DNA from: Flavobacterium sp. UBA7663
GTDB taxonomy: Bacteria; Bacteroidota; Bacteroidia; Flavobacteriales; Flavobacteriaceae
DNA length: 64,000 nucleotides
NCBI RefSeq assembly: GCF_002483315.1
Contig: NZ_DLHR01000010.1
Location: forward strand, 62,001-126,000
Direction of reading: 5' to 3'
Below the pieces are notes generated by a model. The model was not told the DNA's origin. It did not search any database and saw nothing but the letters and a program-made list of their open reading frames with translations. Both the position numbers and the translations under genes were made by a program. Shown here piece after piece: positions 1 to 8,690 of this stretch (position 1 is its first letter; every line of letters begins with the position of its first letter).

Positions 1-890
1 ATAAAGAAAATCTGAAGAAATTAGGTTTTGATGCTGATACAATTGAAAAAGCTAAAATAAAATCAGAAGTTCAATTTGCGAAATTTTCAGGTGAAGATGG
101 GTTAAAATTCTTAAACGAAATTAAAATTGCTATTGGTTTCGCTTTCGGATATTTAATCATGATGTTCATCATTATTTACGGAAATATGGTAATGCGAAGT
201 GTGATTGAAGAAAAAACCAATCGTATTATTGAAATTATCATTTCTTCGGTAAAACCCTTCAAATTAATGATGGGTAAAATCATCGGAACTTCATTAGCTG
301 GAATTTTACAATTTTTGATTTGGATTGTACTTGGTAGCGCTATCATGATTGGAGCTTCTTTCTTTATGGGAGGCAATCAAGAAGCGGTGGCTACCTCTCA
401 AATTACAGCTGAACAAGCTGAAGTAGCAACGAATTTCATGGATCAAATTCATTTATATATGAACGAAATCCCAGTGGCTTCAATTTTAATTTCATTTGTA
501 GTTTTCTTCATTGGAGGTTACTTTTTGTACAGTTCGTTTTATGCCGCTATTGGTGCTGCAGTAGATTCAGAAACCGATTCACAACAGTTTTTAATGCCTA
601 TCATTATGCCTTTAATGTTAGCAGTATATGTTGGGTTTTTAACGGTTATGAATGATCCTCACGGAACGGTGGCTGTTATCTTCTCTTTAATTCCATTAAC
701 CTCGCCAATTGTGATGCTAATGCGTATTCCTTTTGGAGTGCCATTATGGCAATTAGCACTTTCTGTAGTTTTATTGTACGGAACGTTTATCTTTGTAGTC
801 TGGTTTGCGGCAAAAATCTACCGAGTAGGTATTTTAATGTACGGAAAAAAACCAACTTGGAAAGAATTATATAAATGGTTGAAATATTAA
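1..890 (+). CDS. ABC-2 type transporter permease, C-terminal part (NatB-like), 5' truncated
   Basis: The reading frame is open from base 3, so the gene enters from the left edge and its N-terminus is missing. The visible 295 or so residues begin with a polar periplasmic-type stretch. They continue into a hydrophobic helix and the segment VMRSVIEEKTNRIIEII, which is typical of the ABC-2/NatB permease family. Four to five further membrane segments follow. Such permeases pair with an ATPase for Na+ or drug export; the ATPase gene would lie just upstream, outside the window. The next gene starts 15 bp downstream on the same strand, so the two may be cotranscribed. The substrate cannot be told from sequence. 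Confidence 0.8.
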   Translation, partial: KENLKKLGFDADTIEKAKIKSEVQFAKFSGEDGLKFLNEIKIAIGFAFGYLIMMFIIIYGNMVMRSVIEEKTNRIIEIIISSVKPFKLMMGKIIGTSLAGILQFLIWIVLGSAIMIGASFFMGGNQEAVATSQITAEQAEVATNFMDQIHLYMNEIPVASILISFVVFFIGGYFLYSSFYAAIGAAVDSETDSQQFLMPIIMPLMLAVYVGFLTVMNDPHGTVAVIFSLIPLTSPIVMLMRIPFGVPLWQLALSVVLLYGTFIFVVWFAAKIYRVGILMYGKKPTWKELYKWLKY

Positions 891-905
891 AGCCAACACA
901 TAATA

Positions 906-2069
906 ATGAGTAAAATCCTTATCATAGAAGACGAAGCAGCAATTCGAAGAGTATTGACTAAAATACTTTCCGAAGAAAATGATTCGTACAAAGTTGAAGA
1001 AGCGGAAGATGGTTTACAAGGAGTTGAAAAAGTCAAAAATGAAGATTATGACTTAATTCTTTGCGATATCAAAATGCCAAAAATGGACGGTGTTGAGGTG
1101 TTAGAAGCCGTAAAAAAAATAAAACCTGAAATTCCAATGGTCATGATTTCTGGTCATGGCGATTTGGAAACAGCAATAAATACCATGCGATTAGGTGCAT
1201 TTGATTACATTTCAAAACCGCCCGATTTGAATCGTTTATTGAATACGGTTCGAAATGCATTAGACAAAAAACAATTAGTAGTAGAGAACAAAATCTTGAA
1301 AAAGAAAGTTTCTAAAAACTACGAAATGATAGGAAACAGCGAAGCCATCAATCATATCAAAACTATGATTGAAAAAGTCGCTCCAACAGATGCCCGAGTT
1401 TTAATAACAGGTCCAAATGGAACTGGAAAAGAATTAGTAGCGCATCAATTACATGAAAGAAGCGAGCGTTCATCAGCTCCTATAATCGAAGTAAACTGTG
1501 CTGCTATTCCATCTGAATTGATTGAAAGTGAATTGTTTGGCCACGTAAAAGGCGCTTTTACTTCGGCTGTAAAAGATAGAGCAGGTAAGTTTGAAGCGGC
1601 TGATGGCGGAACCATTTTCTTAGATGAGATTGGCGATATGAGTTTATCAGCTCAAGCTAAAGTTTTACGTGCGTTACAAGAAAATTTAATTCAAAGAGTA
1701 GGTGCTGACAAAGACATTAAAGTCAATGTGCGTGTGGTTGCTGCAACTAATAAAGATTTAAAAAAGGAAATCGAAGAAGGAAGATTCAGAGAAGATTTAT
1801 ATCATCGTTTAGCAGTAATTTTAATCAAAGTTCCGGCTTTAAATGATAGAAGAGATGATATTCCAGAGTTAATAGAGCATTTCGCTGCTAAAATTGCTTC
1901 TGAGCAAGGAAATGCTATGAAAAAATTCTCAAAAGAAGCTATCAAATTATTACAAGAATACGATTGGACTGGAAATATCCGTGAGTTACGAAATGTAGTA
2001 GAACGTTTAATTATTTTAGGAGGAAGCGAAATTTCGGAACAAGACGTGCAATTATTTGCGAGTAAATAA
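906..2069 (+). CDS. Sigma-54-type response regulator (receiver + AAA+), lacking a C-terminal HTH
   Basis: Residues 1-120 form a receiver domain with phospho-acceptor D54 in LCDIKMPKMDG. Residues 140-375 form an NtrC-like AAA+ domain with Walker A GPNGTGKE (about 169-176), Walker B GGTIFLDEIGD and the arginine-finger region. The loop that touches sigma-54 reads GAFTSA (216-221) rather than GAFTGA. The protein stops at residue 387 just after the AAA+ domain, and the Fis-type DNA-binding helix-turn-helix normally found at the end of this family is absent. It may therefore act without binding DNA, or use a partner. No cognate kinase gene is adjacent. The family call is firm; the target genes are unknown. 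Confidence 0.88.
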   Translation: MSKILIIEDEAAIRRVLTKILSEENDSYKVEEAEDGLQGVEKVKNEDYDLILCDIKMPKMDGVEVLEAVKKIKPEIPMVMISGHGDLETAINTMRLGAFDYISKPPDLNRLLNTVRNALDKKQLVVENKILKKKVSKNYEMIGNSEAINHIKTMIEKVAPTDARVLITGPNGTGKELVAHQLHERSERSSAPIIEVNCAAIPSELIESELFGHVKGAFTSAVKDRAGKFEAADGGTIFLDEIGDMSLSAQAKVLRALQENLIQRVGADKDIKVNVRVVAATNKDLKKEIEEGRFREDLYHRLAVILIKVPALNDRRDDIPELIEHFAAKIASEQGNAMKKFSKEAIKLLQEYDWTGNIRELRNVVERLIILGGSEISEQDVQLFASK

Positions 2070-2074
2070 TACCA

Positions 2075-2139
2075 AGTGAAAAGTGATTAGTAATTAGTGA
2101 ATAGTTTGCTAATTACTTTCACTCTTCACTAATTACTAA
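2075..2139. repeat. Overlapping inverted repeats upstream of the helicase-like gene
   Basis: Bases 2087-2101 (TTAGTAATTAGTGAA) are exactly complementary to 2125-2139. A competing, longer imperfect stem pairs 2075-2097 with 2109-2130. The two folds share bases and cannot form together. The second arm ends 6 nt before the start codon at 2146. This could be a structured leader or a decayed intergenic repeat. Confidence 0.5.
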
Positions 2140-2145
2140 ATAAAA

Positions 2146-2760
2146 ATGCAATTAAAAAAAATAAACCCCAACCTTCAGAAGGCGTTAATTGAAAATGACT
2201 TTATTGAAGCGAATGAGTTACAACAAGAAACATTTTCAACCATTAAAAGTGGTGTTGATGCTGTTATTCAATCACCAAATGGTTCTGGAAAAACCACGAC
2301 TATTTTATTGAATGTAATTCAAAGAATGGAAAAACCAGTGGGCGAAAGTACACGTGCTTTGGTTTTGGTTCAGGACAAAGAAAAAGTTTTGGATGCAGTT
2401 GAGCAATTCAAAAAGCTAAACCATTACACCAATTTACGTGTTTTTGGAGTACACGAAAAAGGCGATATGGATTACGATAAAAATCAAATTTCATTAGGAA
2501 TGGATGTTTTAATTGGAACGCCAGTTCGAATTAATGAAATGTTTTCTTCTGCAGGATTTAATATGAACACCATTAAAATGTTTGTGGTTGATGATGTAGA
2601 AGAAATGTTGCGTAAACGCGAGGATTCTATTATTCAACGACTTTCTATGAGTGCTGAAAAAACACAACGTTTATTTTTCTGTACTCAAATTACCGAAAGA
2701 GTAGAAGTTTTAGCGGATAGAATAATGATAGAACCACTTTTCTTCGAATCAGAAGATTAG
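2146..2760 (+). CDS. Degenerate DEAD-box-like protein, single RecA domain
   Basis: This 204-residue protein looks like the first RecA domain of a DEAD-box RNA helicase. A Q-motif-like N-terminus is followed by Walker A SPNGSGKTTT near residue 45 and a motif Ia-like LVLVQDKEK. The DEAD box itself is replaced by VDDVEEM near residue 147, and the SAT motif is replaced by FCTQI. The second RecA domain, needed for unwinding, is missing, and the stop codon is clean with no helicase remnant downstream. An ATP-binding or RNA-binding accessory role is plausible but unproven. It lies 14 bp upstream of the DUF2007 gene and is probably cotranscribed with it. Confidence 0.75.
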   Translation: MQLKKINPNLQKALIENDFIEANELQQETFSTIKSGVDAVIQSPNGSGKTTTILLNVIQRMEKPVGESTRALVLVQDKEKVLDAVEQFKKLNHYTNLRVFGVHEKGDMDYDKNQISLGMDVLIGTPVRINEMFSSAGFNMNTIKMFVVDDVEEMLRKREDSIIQRLSMSAEKTQRLFFCTQITERVEVLADRIMIEPLFFESED

Positions 2761-2774
2761 AAAAAGCAAAAGAT

Positions 2775-2993
2775 ATGGGAATAATGAAAGTATTTTCGGG
2801 AAGTGAAATTCTTGCTGAAGCATTGAAACAAAAAATAGAAGCTGTTGGAGTTGAAGTAGTAAAAAAAGATAACTTACAATCAGCTCGTATGGCTGGATTT
2901 GGTTCTTCTGATTTGGCTGTTGAATTATTTGTCGACGAACGCTATTATGGTAAAATTAGTCCGGTTTTAGAAGAATTTAGGATGAGTTTGTAA
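2775..2993 (+). CDS. DUF2007 family small protein
   Basis: This 72-residue protein has the layout of the DUF2007 signal-transducing-like fold: a first strand MKVFSGSE, a helix EILAEALKQKIEAVGVEV, and a second half ending in the acidic segment DLAVELFVDE. It has no signal peptide or membrane segment. The gene follows the helicase-like gene by 14 bp and ends 25 bp before a strong terminator. The start at 2775 (MGIMKV) is used; an internal ATG three codons later is equally possible. The family is thought to be regulatory and PII-like, but no function is established here. Confidence 0.75.
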   Translation: MGIMKVFSGSEILAEALKQKIEAVGVEVVKKDNLQSARMAGFGSSDLAVELFVDERYYGKISPVLEEFRMSL

Positions 2994-3015
2994 ACTTCTT
3001 CAATATATTTAAAAA

Positions 3016-3047
3016 ACAAAGCTCCTGAATTTTCAGGAGCTTTTTAG
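3016..3047. terminator. Bidirectional intrinsic terminator
   Basis: Stem AAAGCTCCTGA / TCAGGAGCTTT with loop ATTT, with A-rich and T-rich flanks. It sits between two convergent genes (DUF2007 and the M3 peptidase). Its 18-base core recurs at 5259-5276 on the other side of the peptidase gene. Confidence 0.85.
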
Positions 3048-3049
3048 TA

Positions 3050-5170
3050 TTATTTTACTTGTTCTAAACCTCTTTTTCTTAATAGCGGTTCCACACTTGG
3101 TTCGGCACCTCTAAAGCTTTTGTATAATTCCATTGGATCTTCAGTTCCTCCTTTTTCCAAAACGTTTTTTCTAAACGATTTCGCATAATCTGAATTGAAT
3201 AATCCATTAATTTTAAATGCTTCAAAAGCATCGGTATCCAATACTCCAGACCAAATATAACTGTAATATCCAGCTGAATAGCCACCAGCAAAAATGTGGT
3301 TGAAATACGTACTTCTGTATCTTGGAATAATTGTACTTGGTAAATTAATTTTGTTCATTGCTTTTTTCTCAAACGTTTCAGCATCTGTAGTAATGTTTCC
3401 TTTTTGAGTGTGATATTGCATATCTAAAAGTGAAGCCGCTAAATATTCTGTAGTAACAAACCCTTGATCAAATGTTCCAGACTTTTGCATTTTTTCAATC
3501 AACGCATTTGGAATCACTTCGCCTGTTTTATAATGTTTGGCATACATTTTCATTACTTCTGGTTCGGCAGCCCAGTTTTCCATAATTTGCGATGGTAATT
3601 CTACAAAATCTCTTGGAACACTTGTTCCTGCTAAACTTTCATAAGTAACATTTGATAATAATCCGTGTAAAGCGTGTCCAAATTCATGGAAAAATGTACT
3701 CACTTCATCGAAAGTTAATAAAGCTGGAGCATTTTCTGTTGGTTTTGTGAAATTACATACAATAGAAACTACAGGAGCTACACGTTTTTCGTTTTCCATT
3801 TTTTGAGTTCGGTATGAAGTCATCCAAGCGCCACCTCTTTTTGAAGTTCTTGGGTGAAAATCCATGTATAAAATTCCAACGTGGTTTCCGTTAGCTTCTG
3901 TTACTTCCCAAACGGTAACGTCTTCGTGGTATTTTGGAACATTATTTAACTGTTTGAATTGTAATCCGTATAAATTTTTACAAACGGTAAAAACGCCTTC
4001 TCTTGTTTTTTCTAAACTGAAATAAGGTTTCATTTCTTGTTCGTCTAAATCAAAACGTTCTTTTCTGATTTTTTCGGTATAATATCTCCAGTCATAAGGT
4101 TGAACTGGTTCATTAATACCTTCTTTTTGCATCATTTTTTGAATATCAGCTGCTTCTTTATTTGCCATATTTAAAGCTGGAACCCATAAATCATTCAATA
4201 ATTTATTAGCCGTTTCTGGATTTTTAGCCATCGATTTTTCCAAAACATAGTCAGCATGAGTAGCATATCCTAAAAGACGTGCTTTTTCGCCTCTTAAATT
4301 TGCAATTTTGATTGCTAATGATTTGTTGTCTTTGTCGTTTCCATTGTTAGCTCTCATTTGGTAAGCATTCCAAATTTCCTGACGTAATTTTCTATTTGAA
4401 CTGTATTGTAAAAATGGCATCACACTTGAGTTTGATAATGTAAATACCCATTTTCCAGTTTTACCTTTTGCTTTTGCATCAGTAGCTGCGGTTTCAATAA
4501 GTTCGTTTGGTAATCCCGCTAAATCGTTTTTATCAGAAATTACTAATTCGTATGAATTCGTTTCGGATAAGATATTTTGTCCGTATTTTAAAGTAGCAAC
4601 CGCCATTTCAGAGTTGATTTCTCTCAATCGTTTTTTGTTTTCTTCTGAAAGGTTGGCACCACTTCGTACGAAGTTTTTATACAAATTTTCTAATATTTTA
4701 GCTTGTTCTTTGTTCAATTTGAAATTCTTTTGGTTGTCCCAAACGACTTTTACTCTTTTAAATAAAGCATCATTCAAATATATATTATCATTGTGTGCTG
4801 ATAATTTTGGAGCTAATTCTTTTGCAATCGCCTGAATTTCTTCATTCGTATTTGCACTATTTAAATTATAGAAGACGGTACTAACTCTAGCCAACAACTT
4901 TCCAGAATTTTCCATTGCCAAAGCCGTGTTGTCAAACGTAGGTTTTTCTTTGTTCGAAATAATCGAATTGATTTCAGCTTCTTGTTTTTTAATTCCATCT
5001 AGAATGGCAGGTTTAAAATGTTCATTTTTAATTAAATCAAATGGAGGAACTTGATAAGGTGTAGTATACGTTTCAAAAAACGGATTCATAATAGTTTTGT
5101 TTTTATCTTGTGAATGCATGGAAACAGCACCTGTTAATGCTGAAAATAAAAGTAAAGTTTTGATTTTCAT
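3050..5170 (-). CDS. dcp: M3 family metallopeptidase, peptidyl-dipeptidase Dcp-like
   Basis: The 706-residue product has the zinc site HEFGH at about 495-499 (context TFFHEFGHALHGLL), the signature of the thimet oligopeptidase/Dcp family. The downstream glutamate expected from the family lies in the following helix. An N-terminal hydrophobic segment (residues 3-20, ending near SMHSQ) looks like a Sec signal, so the enzyme is probably periplasmic and cleaves dipeptides from short peptides. Length matches the family (about 680-710). A TATTTTTA box (reverse strand, near 5190-5197) resembles the -7 element. The gene is flanked on both sides by terminators with the same core sequence. Confidence 0.9.
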   Translation of the reverse strand: MKIKTLLLFSALTGAVSMHSQDKNKTIMNPFFETYTTPYQVPPFDLIKNEHFKPAILDGIKKQEAEINSIISNKEKPTFDNTALAMENSGKLLARVSTVFYNLNSANTNEEIQAIAKELAPKLSAHNDNIYLNDALFKRVKVVWDNQKNFKLNKEQAKILENLYKNFVRSGANLSEENKKRLREINSEMAVATLKYGQNILSETNSYELVISDKNDLAGLPNELIETAATDAKAKGKTGKWVFTLSNSSVMPFLQYSSNRKLRQEIWNAYQMRANNGNDKDNKSLAIKIANLRGEKARLLGYATHADYVLEKSMAKNPETANKLLNDLWVPALNMANKEAADIQKMMQKEGINEPVQPYDWRYYTEKIRKERFDLDEQEMKPYFSLEKTREGVFTVCKNLYGLQFKQLNNVPKYHEDVTVWEVTEANGNHVGILYMDFHPRTSKRGGAWMTSYRTQKMENEKRVAPVVSIVCNFTKPTENAPALLTFDEVSTFFHEFGHALHGLLSNVTYESLAGTSVPRDFVELPSQIMENWAAEPEVMKMYAKHYKTGEVIPNALIEKMQKSGTFDQGFVTTEYLAASLLDMQYHTQKGNITTDAETFEKKAMNKINLPSTIIPRYRSTYFNHIFAGGYSAGYYSYIWSGVLDTDAFEAFKINGLFNSDYAKSFRKNVLEKGGTEDPMELYKSFRGAEPSVEPLLRKRGLEQVK

Positions 5171-5251
5171 TTTAGTGAATTTTAAAACGTAAAAATAGTG
5201 GATTTCTATTGGTATGACTAAAACTTAACTATATTTTATGAAATTTGACAT

Positions 5252-5282
5252 AAAAAAACTCCTGAATTTTCAGGAGTTTTAT
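5252..5282 (-). terminator. Intrinsic terminator of the T9SS-sorted protein gene
   Basis: Stem ACTCCTGA / TCAGGAGT with loop ATTT, followed on the minus strand by a run of seven T. It lies directly after the stop codon at 5286. The core is identical to the terminator at 3022-3039. Confidence 0.8.
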
Positions 5283-5285
5283 GTT

Positions 5286-6704
5286 TTATTGTTTGATAAT
5301 TTTTTTATTTATTATTCTGGTGTCTGTTTCAATAAATATAATGTAAATTCCAGAACTAATAAACGATAAATCTAGTTGACCTTTATTATTTTTCATTTCT
5401 TTTGAAAGAACCATTTGACCTAATTGGTTATAAATACTAATATTCTTGATTTGATTATCATCTTCAATATTTAAAATATCGATAACAGGATTAGGACTTA
5501 ATTTAAAATTATCAATTATAAAAGTTTCAGAATTTAGAGTAGATTGGATATTTACTCTAGCACTAAAAGTATTCCCAATTGCAGTATTGTTTATTGGTGT
5601 AATTGTATAATCTACATAACCATTTGCGTTTACATCTATTAAAGAAAGTTGTTGTGCAATAGTATTTCCAGATCCATTTGAAGCTCCGCTAATATTGTTT
5701 GATGTAAACGTCCAAGTAAAATTTGAATTTGATACATTACTACTTGATAATACAATATTAGAAAAATCATTATTATTAATAGTTTGATTAGTTGTATTTG
5801 CAATTCCAATAGGAACTATGTCAATATTTACTGTAGCAGTAGAAAAGCTATAGCAGCCTGTATTGTCACCTGTTAATTCATATTTAAATGAACTATTTGA
5901 GGCTCCAATTTCTGGAGTATATGTTCCTCCTATAGCATCAAAACTTCCTCCTGTTCCATCTGTTCTTGTCCATGTTCCACCAGCTTCTTCTCCAGAAATT
6001 ATTGAAAATAAATCAATAGGTGTAGTTGAAGTTTCACTTGCCGAAATATCACCATCTAGTCCTGTATTAGGATTAGGATTTACAAATATTTCTACTACAA
6101 TAATATTTCCCTGACATCCAGCTCTAAAAGGGGTTATTTCGTAAATAACAGAACCACTTACGATACTATTAACTAATGATAAAACGTTAAGAATGGTTTG
6201 TCCTGAGCCGGATGAAGCACCCGTAATATTAGTTGAATAAGAAGTCCATGTGTAATATGTTCCAGGTACTAATAAAAGAGAAAAAAGATCAATTTCTGCA
6301 TATTCATTATTGCAAATTGTGGAATTTCCAGGAGTTGCATATGCTACGGGTATAGGATTAACAGTAATATTAACCATTATAGGACTGCCATTTTCACCAT
6401 TTGCTCTTGGTGTTATCATAAACGTTATATTGCCTTCTAATCGATTGTTTTCAAGATCTATTATTTGATTAATGTTTGCTTCATCTCCAAAAGTGATAAA
6501 GGAACTGTTTATATTATTGGTGGTGGCAGACCAAGTATAAGTCGTATTAGGCGTATCACTATTTAAAACAATATCAGTTACCGACCCATCGCAAATAGAA
6601 GGAGTAAAAGATACTGTTACTGTAGGCGGAATAAAAGAATTATTATTTGAAAAAATAAAATTGCTTAATAAAATTACAGAAAGTAGAATAATGTTTTTTT
6701 TCAT
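5286..6704 (-). CDS. Secreted protein with PKD-like repeats and a T9SS type A sorting domain
   Basis: The product (472 residues from the start at 6704) begins MKKNIILLSVILLSNFIFS, a clear Sec signal. An upstream ATG at 6725 is in frame but would put polar residues before the signal. The middle holds about four Ser/Thr/Asn-rich repeats of PKD-like type, with recurrent ITP, SGSGQT and TYTWS-like strings. The last 80 residues (FKLSPNPVIDILNIE through the end) are a type A sorting domain with conserved SPNP, YNQLGQ and SSGIYI. It is predicted to be exported through the T9SS and left on the surface or released. The gene is monocistronic. Adhesion is a reasonable guess but nothing more. Confidence 0.8.
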   Translation of the reverse strand: MKKNIILLSVILLSNFIFSNNNSFIPPTVTVSFTPSICDGSVTDIVLNSDTPNTTYTWSATTNNINSSFITFGDEANINQIIDLENNRLEGNITFMITPRANGENGSPIMVNITVNPIPVAYATPGNSTICNNEYAEIDLFSLLLVPGTYYTWTSYSTNITGASSGSGQTILNVLSLVNSIVSGSVIYEITPFRAGCQGNIIVVEIFVNPNPNTGLDGDISASETSTTPIDLFSIISGEEAGGTWTRTDGTGGSFDAIGGTYTPEIGASNSSFKYELTGDNTGCYSFSTATVNIDIVPIGIANTTNQTINNNDFSNIVLSSSNVSNSNFTWTFTSNNISGASNGSGNTIAQQLSLIDVNANGYVDYTITPINNTAIGNTFSARVNIQSTLNSETFIIDNFKLSPNPVIDILNIEDDNQIKNISIYNQLGQMVLSKEMKNNKGQLDLSFISSGIYIIFIETDTRIINKKIIKQ

Positions 6705-6792
6705 TTGTTTGTCATTGTTTGTCAAAAATATATAAAAAATTTGATTACTAAATTTAGTTCTAAAGTTTTAATATAAAATTATCCAATTAATC

Positions 6793-6800
6793 TATCTTTG
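6793..6800 (+). promoter_or_regulatory. Bacteroidota -7 element upstream of the ABC-F gene
   Basis: TATCTTTG matches the TAnnTTTG consensus and lies 64 bp before the start codon. No clear -33 TTG is seen at the standard distance. Confidence 0.6.
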
Positions 6801-6816
6801 CACCTTCAAAAATTTC

Positions 6817-6856
6817 AGTAAAAAGACTTTTATCTTTTTACTTATAACTTTTTACT
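6817..6856 (+). repeat. Leader with alternative hairpins before the ABC-F gene
   Basis: AGTAAAAAGA at 6817-6826 can pair with TCTTTTTACT at 6833-6842, or nine of its bases with CTTTTTACT at 6848-6856. The two stems exclude each other. The second ends 7 nt before the ATG. ABC-F genes are often controlled by leader structures, but these stems are AT-rich and weak. Confidence 0.4.
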
Positions 6857-6863
6857 TTAAAAA

Positions 6864-8495
6864 ATGATTACAGTAAACGACATAGCCGTAGAATTTGGCG
6901 GAACCACTCTTTTTAGCGAAGTAACTTTTGCCATTAATGAAAATGATAAAATTGCCTTAATGGGTAAAAATGGTGCAGGAAAATCTACGCTTTTAAAAAT
7001 TGTTGCCGGAGAAAACAAACCTACTCGTGGTGTAATTTCGGCGCCAAGTGATGCTGTAATTGCTTATTTGCCTCAGCATTTGTTAACTTCAGATGATTGT
7101 ACCGTAATGGAAGAAACATCAAAAGCGTTTGCTGATGTGTTGAATATGAAGAAAGAAATCGACGAAATCAATGAGCAATTAACGATTCGTACTGATTATG
7201 AAAGTGACGAATACATGAAATTGATAGAGCGTGTTTCAGAATTATCTGAGAAATTCTATTCGATTGAAGAAGTAAATTACGAAGCCGAAGTTGAAAAAGT
7301 ATTAAAAGGTTTAGGTTTTGAACGTGAAGATTTTAATAGAAATACTTCCGAATTTTCAGGTGGTTGGAGAATGCGAATTGAATTAGCTAAAATCCTATTG
7401 AAAAAACCTGATTTAATTTTGTTAGATGAGCCAACGAATCACATGGATATCGAAAGTATTCAATGGTTAGAGGATTTCTTGATTAATCAGGCGAAAGCGG
7501 TTATGGTAATTTCCCACGATAAAACCTTTGTTGACAATATTACCAATCGTACTATTGAAGTTACAATGGGACGCATTTACGATTACAAAGCCGTATATTC
7601 GGAATATTTAGAATTGCGAAAAGACAGAAGAATTCACCAACAAAAAGCTTACGACGAGCAACAAAAATTCATAGCAGAAAACCAAGCTTTTATTGATCGT
7701 TTTAGAGGAACTTTCTCAAAAACAGAATCGGTGCAATCGCGTGTAAAAATGTTGGAAAAAATTGTTCCAATTGAAGTAGACGAAATTGACACTTCGGCAT
7801 TGAAACTGAAATTTCCACCTTCACCACGTTCAGGGCAATATCCAGTGGTTGTAGAAGGTTTATCAAAATCGTATGGCGATCATGTGGTATTTAAAGATGC
7901 CAATATGGTAATCGAGCGTGGTCAAAAAGTAGCTTTAGTTGGTAAAAACGGAGAAGGAAAATCAACCATGATTAAAGCGATTATGGGAGAAATTGATTTT
8001 GAAGGAAAGTTAGAAGTAGGGCACAATGCTCAAATTGGCTATTTCGCACAAAATCAAGCGTCTTTATTAGATGGAGAAATGACCATTTTTGAAACGATTG
8101 ACCAAATTGCTGTTGGCGATGTGCGTACAAAAATTAAAGATTTATTAGGCGCTTTCATGTTCAAAGGTGACGATATTCAAAAGAAAGTAAAAGTACTTTC
8201 TGGAGGAGAAAAAACGCGTTTGGCTATGATTAAATTATTATTAGAACCAGTGAATGTTTTGATTCTGGATGAGCCAACGAATCACTTAGATATGAAAACC
8301 AAAGACATCATCAAAGATGCTTTACGTGATTTTGATGGCACCTTAATCTTAGTATCGCACGACCGTGATTTCTTAGATGGTTTAGCAGAAAAAGTATTTG
8401 AATTTGGTCACAAACGGGTAAAAGAGCATTTCGAAGACATTAAAGGGTTCTTAGCACATAAGAAAATGGATTCTTTGAAAGAAATTGAGAAATAA
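6864..8495 (+). CDS. ABC-F family ATPase (ribosome-associated)
   Basis: Two ABC cassettes lie in one 543-residue chain without membrane segments. The first has Walker A GKNGAGKS (34-41) and LLLDEPTNHMD; the second has Walker A GKNGEGKS (about 360-367), signature LSGGEKTRLA (about 446) and LILDEPTNHLD. A charged linker of about 80 residues with EQQKFIAENQAFIDRF joins them, as in ABC-F translation factors. Known members bind the ribosomal E site and relieve stalled or antibiotic-bound ribosomes. Length fits the YbiT/EttA size class. There is no adjacent partner gene, and a strong terminator follows. A specific resistance role cannot be assigned. Confidence 0.9.
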   Translation: MITVNDIAVEFGGTTLFSEVTFAINENDKIALMGKNGAGKSTLLKIVAGENKPTRGVISAPSDAVIAYLPQHLLTSDDCTVMEETSKAFADVLNMKKEIDEINEQLTIRTDYESDEYMKLIERVSELSEKFYSIEEVNYEAEVEKVLKGLGFEREDFNRNTSEFSGGWRMRIELAKILLKKPDLILLDEPTNHMDIESIQWLEDFLINQAKAVMVISHDKTFVDNITNRTIEVTMGRIYDYKAVYSEYLELRKDRRIHQQKAYDEQQKFIAENQAFIDRFRGTFSKTESVQSRVKMLEKIVPIEVDEIDTSALKLKFPPSPRSGQYPVVVEGLSKSYGDHVVFKDANMVIERGQKVALVGKNGEGKSTMIKAIMGEIDFEGKLEVGHNAQIGYFAQNQASLLDGEMTIFETIDQIAVGDVRTKIKDLLGAFMFKGDDIQKKVKVLSGGEKTRLAMIKLLLEPVNVLILDEPTNHLDMKTKDIIKDALRDFDGTLILVSHDRDFLDGLAEKVFEFGHKRVKEHFEDIKGFLAHKKMDSLKEIEK

Positions 8496-8512
8496 GATTT
8501 CTAAATTAAAAC

Positions 8513-8543
8513 AAAAAAAGCTCCTTAATTGGAGCTTTTTTTG
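8513..8543 (+). terminator. Intrinsic terminator after the ABC-F gene
   Basis: Stem AAAAAGCTCC / GGAGCTTTTT with loop TTAATT, followed by a T run. Confidence 0.85.
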
Positions 8544-8597
8544 TTTTAAAACGGATTTGTTTTAGTTTATCTTTTTATTAATATTATGTCATATTTC

Positions 8598-8627
8598 TTG
8601 GTCAATTCAATTAAAATTTTAAATTTG
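8598..8627 (+). promoter_or_regulatory. Promoter of the hybrid kinase gene
   Basis: TTG at 8598-8600 and TAAATTTG at 8620-8627 are separated by 19 nt, a full match to the Bacteroidota housekeeping promoter. The start codon is 63 bp downstream. Confidence 0.7.
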
Positions 8628-8690
8628 TATAGTTGCCAAGTATTTATTTCATTTTTAGCCTAAAATTTAACAAATCCCCCTTGATTAAAA

